A stretch of 62,891 nucleotides of DNA from a bacterium D16-56 (GTDB taxonomy: Bacteria > Bacillota > Clostridia > Lachnospirales > Lachnospiraceae). Of the stretch, positions 58,585 through 62,891 are shown one piece after another. The position numbers and the translations under genes are program-made. The notes beneath the pieces were generated by a model. It searched no databases. It worked only from the letters and a program-made list of their open reading frames with translations, and was not told the origin of the DNA. The DNA is taken from contig RAYY01000030.1 of NCBI GenBank assembly GCA_003611875.1, positions 1 to 62,891 on the forward strand, given 5' to 3'. How positions within the stretch are numbered: the stretch's first letter is position 1; each line of letters starts with the position of its first letter.

Positions 58585-59514
58585 ATGGGAAAAAATGCGC
58601 ATGCAAGGATCCCTATGACGGCCAGGGAACGGAATGATCGGATTTTCGCGGGAGCATTATTGCTCCCGTCCGTTCTGATAACGGTTATTTTTATTCTGGT
58701 TCCGGTGGCAGATTCGGTGGTGAAAAGTTTTTTGGATTTTAAGGTAAAGAATATTATTTCCGGCACGCCGGGAAGCTGGAATCATTTTCAGAATTATATC
58801 AAACTGTTCAGCAGCGGCAGGCTGGGAATGGCAGTGGTCCATACGCTGACCTTTGTGGCGGCCGTGGTAATCGCACAGTTTGTTTTGGGAATGATTTTGG
58901 CGCTGATCTTAAACTCGGACATTCGTTTTACCAGGTTTGTCCGCAGCATTATGATGGCTCCCTGGGTGGTGCCCACGATTATTTCCGGCCTGATCTGGAT
59001 GTGGATGTACCAGCCCCAGTATGGACTTTTGAAATTTTTGGTAGGGCTTTTCAGCGGAGGTAAGGTGACAGACTTTGCTATTTTAAATAATCCGGAGACA
59101 GCCCTTTTGGGAATCACCATAGCGGCGCTTTGGAAGCAGATTCCTCTTACTACCCTGCTTTTGGTGTCTGGCCTGACCAATGTATCGGCAGATCTTTTAG
59201 AGGCGGCAACCATTGACGGGGCCAATGGAATCAAAAGGTTTGTCTATATTACGATTCCCAGCATTATGAGTGTGATCAAGATCACTGTGTCCATGGCAAT
59301 TATCGAAAATTTCAAGCAGTTTCCGCTGTTTTGGACCATGACCGGAGGAGGACCGGACAATGCGACCACCACCCTGGCGATCTTAAGCTACCGGGAGGCA
59401 TTTGTCTCCAACAATTTAGGAAGCGGAGCAGCAGTGACCACTGTGTGGATGCTTCTGATGATCGTGGTAGTATTTGTGTACAACCGTGTGTTTAAAGATG
59501 TGGAAATGAATTAG
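58585..59514 (+). CDS. ABC sugar transporter permease (MalF-type)
   Basis: The 309-residue protein has six membrane segments. The cytoplasmic EAA loop DLLEAATIDGANGIKRFVYI carries the Gly of the ATPase contact. The LFWTMTGGGPDNATTTLAIL segment is typical of family 1 MalF-like subunits. ATG 58585 is preferred to 58561, which has no ribosome site. The next permease starts 9 bases after the stop. Confidence 0.9.
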   Translation: MGKNAHARIPMTARERNDRIFAGALLLPSVLITVIFILVPVADSVVKSFLDFKVKNIISGTPGSWNHFQNYIKLFSSGRLGMAVVHTLTFVAAVVIAQFVLGMILALILNSDIRFTRFVRSIMMAPWVVPTIISGLIWMWMYQPQYGLLKFLVGLFSGGKVTDFAILNNPETALLGITIAALWKQIPLTTLLLVSGLTNVSADLLEAATIDGANGIKRFVYITIPSIMSVIKITVSMAIIENFKQFPLFWTMTGGGPDNATTTLAILSYREAFVSNNLGSGAAVTTVWMLLMIVVVFVYNRVFKDVEMN

Positions 59515-59523
59515 GAGGCGGCT

Positions 59524-60369
59524 ATGGGAGCAAAGGGAAAAAAGAAGATATGGACCATGGTACAATACATGATCCTGGCTGTAATATTGCTGTTTTTGAT
59601 GTTTCCTCTCTACTGGGTGCTGATGACCTCCTTTAAGACCAACATGGAAGCTTACCGGTTTCCGCCGACCATGGTGCCGGAGGCGCCCAATGTGCAGAGC
59701 TATATTTCCCTGTTTACAGAGGACAATTTTTTCTTTATCTACTATAAAAACAATTTTATCGTTTCGGGAATCACGGCAGGCATTACCCTGGTTTTGGCCA
59801 TTATGTCCGGCTATGCCCTGTCCCGTTTCAAAATCAAATGGAATCAGTGGATCGTGGCGGCATTTCTGTCAGCGCAGATGTTTCCTATTGTCAGCCGGAT
59901 GATCTCTCTGTATGACCTGTTGGGAAAGATCCATCTGATCAATACGCGGGCCGGATTGATCCTGGCTCTGACCGCGGCAATGCTGCCCTTTACCATTACC
60001 CTGATGGCCAGCTTTTTTGATGGGATTCCCAAAGAGCTGGAGGAGGCTTCCATTGTAGACGGGGCGGGACGGTTTCAGACCTTGTTCCAGATCGTGATGC
60101 CGCTTGTAAAATCTGGTATGGTGGCTGTGGGCATCTATGCATTCCTTATGACGTGGGATGATTATCTGCATGCAGTTACATTGATTCAGAATGACAGCCT
60201 GCGGACCTTATCTGCAGGTGTGGCGCTGCGGTATCTGGGAGAATTGTCCTATGACTGGTCGAAGGTCAATACGATCTCTGTTGTTGGGATTCTTCCGATC
60301 ATGTGCTTATTCTTCTTTTTCCAGAAGTATATGGTCAAGGGCCTGGTGGCAGGGGCAGTAAAAGGATAG
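59524..60369 (+). CDS. ABC sugar transporter permease (MalG-type)
   Basis: The 281-residue protein has six membrane segments. FPLYWVLMTSFKTNMEAYRF is the usual MalG-like start. The EAA loop is KELEEASIVDGAGRFQTLFQ, and the protein ends MVKGLVAGAVKG. GGAGG lies before ATG 59524. It is part of the operon with the binding protein. Confidence 0.91.
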   Translation: MGAKGKKKIWTMVQYMILAVILLFLMFPLYWVLMTSFKTNMEAYRFPPTMVPEAPNVQSYISLFTEDNFFFIYYKNNFIVSGITAGITLVLAIMSGYALSRFKIKWNQWIVAAFLSAQMFPIVSRMISLYDLLGKIHLINTRAGLILALTAAMLPFTITLMASFFDGIPKELEEASIVDGAGRFQTLFQIVMPLVKSGMVAVGIYAFLMTWDDYLHAVTLIQNDSLRTLSAGVALRYLGELSYDWSKVNTISVVGILPIMCLFFFFQKYMVKGLVAGAVKG

Positions 60370-60422
60370 AGGCAGCCAGAGGAAAAGACATTTCCAAGTC
60401 TGCAAAATATAAGGGGGATAAT

Positions 60423-61286
60423 ATGCTGACAACAAGTAAACAAATGCTCGTGGAGGCGGCGGCAGGCGGCTATGCAGTGCCGGCGATTAACACCCAGGGC
60501 GGAAATTATGATATTATATGGGCAATCTGCAAGGCAGCAGAAGACTTAAAATCACCGGTCATGTTAGCGCATTATGTCAATACAGGAGCTTATTCCGGCC
60601 ATGACTGGTTTGTGAATGTATGTAAATGGTGTGCGTCAAAGGTTTCTGTTCCGGTTGCAGTGCATCTGGATCATGGGGACGGATTTGATATCTGCATGGA
60701 GGCGCTGAAGCTGGGATTTACTTCGCTGATGATTGACGGATCTGCAAAACCCATTGAGGAAAATGCCCGGATGACCAATGAGGTGCTGAAGGTAGCAAGG
60801 TGCTTTCGTGTTCCGGTGGAAGCAGAGGTGGGAGAGCTTTTGCGTCTGGACAATATGGGCGGCGTGATGGAGAATAAGAACATTGTGGACCCGGAGGAGG
60901 TGCGCAGGTATCTTGGCCTGTGCCAGCCGGATTCATTGGCAATCGGAATCGGCAATGCCCATGGATATTATAAGGGAGAGCCGGATATTCATCTGGAGAT
61001 TTTAGAGGCAGTCAGAAGGTTTACAGACATTCCCCTGGTGCTTCATGGATGTACGGGGATGAAGGAGGATATTATCCGGGAAGCTATCCGGATGGGGGTG
61101 GCAAAGATCAATTTCGGGACCGAGATCCGGTATAAGTATGTGGAGCATTATCAGGAAGGACTAGAGACCCTGGAGCATCAGGGACACTCCTGGAAGCTGT
61201 CTCAGTTTGCTAACGAATGTCTGCAGGAAGATGTAAAAAAGATTATCCGGCTGGCAGGTTCTGAGGGAAAGGCAGAAAGACAATGA
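60423..61286 (+). CDS. Class II aldolase (GatY/KbaY/Fba type)
   Basis: The 287-residue barrel starts at ATG 60423 (AAGGGGG upstream): LTTSKQMLVEAAAGGYAVPA, then INTQGGNYDIIWAICKAAED. The catalytic Asp and zinc His are in VAVHLDHGDGFDICMEALKL, further zinc ligands in AIGIGNAHGYYKGEPDI and LVLHGCTGMKEDIIREAI, and phosphate binding in GVAKINFGTEIRYKY. The usual AFN near the N-terminus is AIN, and HGGSG/HGASG is HGCTG, so the substrate may differ from fructose-1,6- or tagatose-1,6-bisphosphate. It yields dihydroxyacetone phosphate and an aldehyde. Confidence 0.87.
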   Translation: MLTTSKQMLVEAAAGGYAVPAINTQGGNYDIIWAICKAAEDLKSPVMLAHYVNTGAYSGHDWFVNVCKWCASKVSVPVAVHLDHGDGFDICMEALKLGFTSLMIDGSAKPIEENARMTNEVLKVARCFRVPVEAEVGELLRLDNMGGVMENKNIVDPEEVRRYLGLCQPDSLAIGIGNAHGYYKGEPDIHLEILEAVRRFTDIPLVLHGCTGMKEDIIREAIRMGVAKINFGTEIRYKYVEHYQEGLETLEHQGHSWKLSQFANECLQEDVKKIIRLAGSEGKAERQ

Positions 61287-61393
61287 GGGATTAAGGGGCG
61301 CTTTTGGGAATACAGGAGCGGCCTGCAGGGAATCAGGCAGAAGAAATAAAGAATGTTTAAAGAATTGCAGATATAGGAAAAGAGGTAACGGAA

Positions 61394-62449
61394 ATGAAGA
61401 ATAGTGAACTTACTTACAGAGAGATGTATGGGCAGCCGGCATCCTTTCAGGCGATCAATGACTCTCTTGAGGATATTTACCAGGTGTTGGATCTGGTGTT
61501 TGAGGAAACTTATGATGAGCTGATTTTTACAGGATGCGGGACTTCCCTGTATCTGGCCCAGGCGGCGGCTCATGCGTTCGGAAGCTGTACAGGTATTCCG
61601 GCAAAGGGGATGTGCTGCTCAGAGCTGTATTATTTTCCGGAAACTTATGTGGGAAAAGGCAAAAAAGTGCTGGTGCTGCCCATTACCAGAAAAAGCTATA
61701 CCACAGAGGTGCGGATGGCCATTGACAAGGTAAGGAGTTTTGAAGGGGTAAAGACTCTGGCTATTACCTGTGACCCGGACAGCTCCCAATATAATGACTT
61801 TATGATTTTGTCTCCGGAGACGGCAGAGGACAGTGTGATCATGACCAGATCCTTTACCAGCATGGTTTATCTTGCGGTGATTCTGGCGTTTTATGCAGGG
61901 AAATGTCAGGAAAAGATAGATGCCATGAAGAATTATGGAAAGGAAGCAGAGGAGTTTTTAAAATCCTGTGATGAGACGGCAAAACAGATAGTGGAGGATC
62001 ATCCGGAGCTGAATCTTTTTATTACTCTTGGGCAGGGAATCAATTATGGGATTGCCAATGAGTGCATGAACAAAATGAAGGAGATGAGCCTCAGCAACTC
62101 AGAGGCATACTATACACTGGAATACCGTCATGGGCCTATGAGCCTGGCGGATGATAAGACTATGATCATTCTTCTGGGAAATGAAGATACAGCAGATGGG
62201 GATAAAAAGCTTTTGGAGGAGATGAAAAGCTATGGCGCTGTGATTCTGGCAGTGGGGGGTATGGCATCCGGGCGCTATGGGGCGGCGGATTATACCCTGA
62301 ATCTGGATTATGGGTATGACAGTCTGCAAAATGGGGCTATGATCGGTTTTATCGGACAGATGATGGGGTATTATCTGGCTGAGAAAAAAGGCTTGAATGC
62401 AGACACGCCGAGGCATTTGTCCCAGGCGATTGTGATTCAGGAGAATTAA
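61394..62449 (+). CDS. SIS-domain sugar isomerase/deaminase (AgaS/GlmS-C-like)
   Basis: This 351-residue protein has two SIS domains: ELIFTGCGTSLYLAQAAAHA near residue 40, LVLPITRKSYTTEVRMAI, SNSEAYYTLEYRHGPMSLAD (the EA-x-x-x-E-x-RHGP signature), and the GlmS-like C-terminus ADTPRHLSQAIVIQEN. Relatives remove ammonia from amino sugar phosphates (AgaS) or deglycate fructosamine phosphates (FrlB). Its presence suggests the imported sugar carries nitrogen or is an aldose/ketose phosphate precursor. AAAGAGGTAAC precedes the ATG. It ends the regulon. Confidence 0.86.
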   Translation: MKNSELTYREMYGQPASFQAINDSLEDIYQVLDLVFEETYDELIFTGCGTSLYLAQAAAHAFGSCTGIPAKGMCCSELYYFPETYVGKGKKVLVLPITRKSYTTEVRMAIDKVRSFEGVKTLAITCDPDSSQYNDFMILSPETAEDSVIMTRSFTSMVYLAVILAFYAGKCQEKIDAMKNYGKEAEEFLKSCDETAKQIVEDHPELNLFITLGQGINYGIANECMNKMKEMSLSNSEAYYTLEYRHGPMSLADDKTMIILLGNEDTADGDKKLLEEMKSYGAVILAVGGMASGRYGAADYTLNLDYGYDSLQNGAMIGFIGQMMGYYLAEKKGLNADTPRHLSQAIVIQEN

Positions 62450-62463
62450 ACATAGAGCAGTGA

Positions 62464-62493
62464 GGCGGGAATGAATTTTCAGACACGCTCTAA
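62464..62493. repeat. Solo MITE end
   Basis: GGCGGGAATGAATTTTCAGA, then CACGCTCTAACG is the reverse complement of the AGAGCGTGTCTGAAAATTCA-type end seen at 51407. Confidence 0.5.
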
Positions 62494-62546
62494 CGCTGCA
62501 TAAGGAATTAATTTAAAAATACATCAGAATATAACTTTGTGGGCAT

Positions 62547-62582
62547 TTTAAAGGGCTGTCAGTAATAGACAGCCCTTTAAAA
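62547..62582 (+). terminator. Terminator of the sugar operon
   Basis: TTTAAAGGGCTGTC pairs with GACAGCCCTTTAAA around a 7-base loop; an A/T-rich flank follows. Confidence 0.8.
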
Positions 62583-62891
62583 ATTTCCGTTTTATTCAAG
62601 CAGACACCAACTTTCTGCATACAAAAATTAAAAAATGTATGCAGTTAGTATAGCCCAAGTTTGAAAGAATTGCAACAATTAATGTAGGGGAACTGAATAT
62701 AATGCAGACAGTACACGATATACCGACATTATTCCAAATTTGAATGTTAAAAGTAATTGGCATATCAATTAAGTTCCAGCTTTTGAAGATAAAATTAAAC
62801 GGTATTTCCCACCTTTCGAAGTAAGCGTCAAATAAGATAGTGGATAGAAAAATAACCACCAACCCTCTATAATAAAAGGGCAGTGGTCATC
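62583..62891. other. AT-rich end of window with no supported gene
   Basis: No convincing gene. An 88-codon minus-strand frame is hydrophobic, AT-driven, lacks a ribosome site and is not supported. Confidence 0.4.

Noticed and set aside
54348-62449. Naming the regulon as sulfoquinovose, fucose or N-acetylgalactosamine utilisation
   Set aside because: No diagnostic enzyme (kinase, sulfo-sugar enzyme, AgaA/AgaI type deacetylase or specific glycosidase) is present. The protein families alone do not fix the substrate.
62596-62862. 88-codon minus-strand membrane-like protein at the window end
   Set aside because: It is hydrophobic by AT bias, without a ribosome site or family pattern.

Overview
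The window looks like a gut Firmicute of the Lachnospiraceae/Clostridia type. The evidence is strong AGGAGG ribosome sites, TTGACA-17-TATAAT promoters, DUF2088/LarA and GPH transporters, SIS and PTS genes, and the mobile-element relics typical of that family. The species cannot be named from sequence alone. No rRNA, tRNA or CRISPR array was seen.

Layout. (1) 0-6.4 kb is an accessory zone: a Panacea/PemK-MazF-like toxin-antitoxin pair, an ICE helicase relic, an Rpn/PD-(D/E)XK nuclease, IS605 and GNAT relics, a GNAT acetyltransferase and an orphan Imm1 immunity gene. (2) 6.4-15.2 kb is a glucuronide-use cluster: an AraC regulator divergent from HAD hydrolase, GPH symporter, TM2 protein, GH2 beta-glucuronidase, GH3 glycosidase and a broken uxuA (mannonate dehydratase). 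(3) 15.2-25.5 kb is a decayed type 1 BREX phage-defence island on the minus strand, still in the canonical order brxC-pglX-pglZ-brxL. brxC and pglX are fragments, and pglZ and brxL are joined into one open frame of about 1,235 codons. ICE-type genes and a plus-strand block of toxin-antitoxin/HTH/PIN genes sit inside it. (4) 25.6-33.6 kb is mixed: a RelBE-type relic, nitroreductase, macrodomain protein, acetyltransferase relic, DUF255 thioredoxin-like protein, SMI1/KNR4 protein, truncated IS630, an HTH gene with methyltransferase debris and a YdeI-like protein. (5) 34-41 kb holds a LytTR two-component pair, two unrecognised Lachnospiraceae-type genes, pgi, an HxlR regulator and two flavodoxin-like reductases. 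(6) 42-50 kb is a carbohydrate block: 6-phosphofructokinase, triose-phosphate isomerase paralogue, LarA-family racemase/epimerase, class II aldolase, AI-2E exporter and a glucose-family PTS EIICB. (7) 50-62.5 kb holds a Sel1 protein, a hemerythrin protein, a fused mannose-family PTS EIIC-EIID, and a LacI-controlled sugar regulon. That regulon has a FucI/AraA-like isomerase, LacI, an ABC binding protein, two permeases, a class II aldolase and a SIS-domain protein.

Two dispersed repeat families run through the window. One is a unit of about 107 bp with two hairpins. It sits in single or tandem copies at gene 3' ends and twice supplies the TAA stop codon. The other is a MITE-like element of about 162 bp with AGAGC(A/G)TGTTTT terminal inverted repeats, plus shorter relics. 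The observations most worth testing are the 3'-end repeat family, the PglZ::BrxL fusion, and the three matching LacI operators that define a sugar regulon of unknown substrate.
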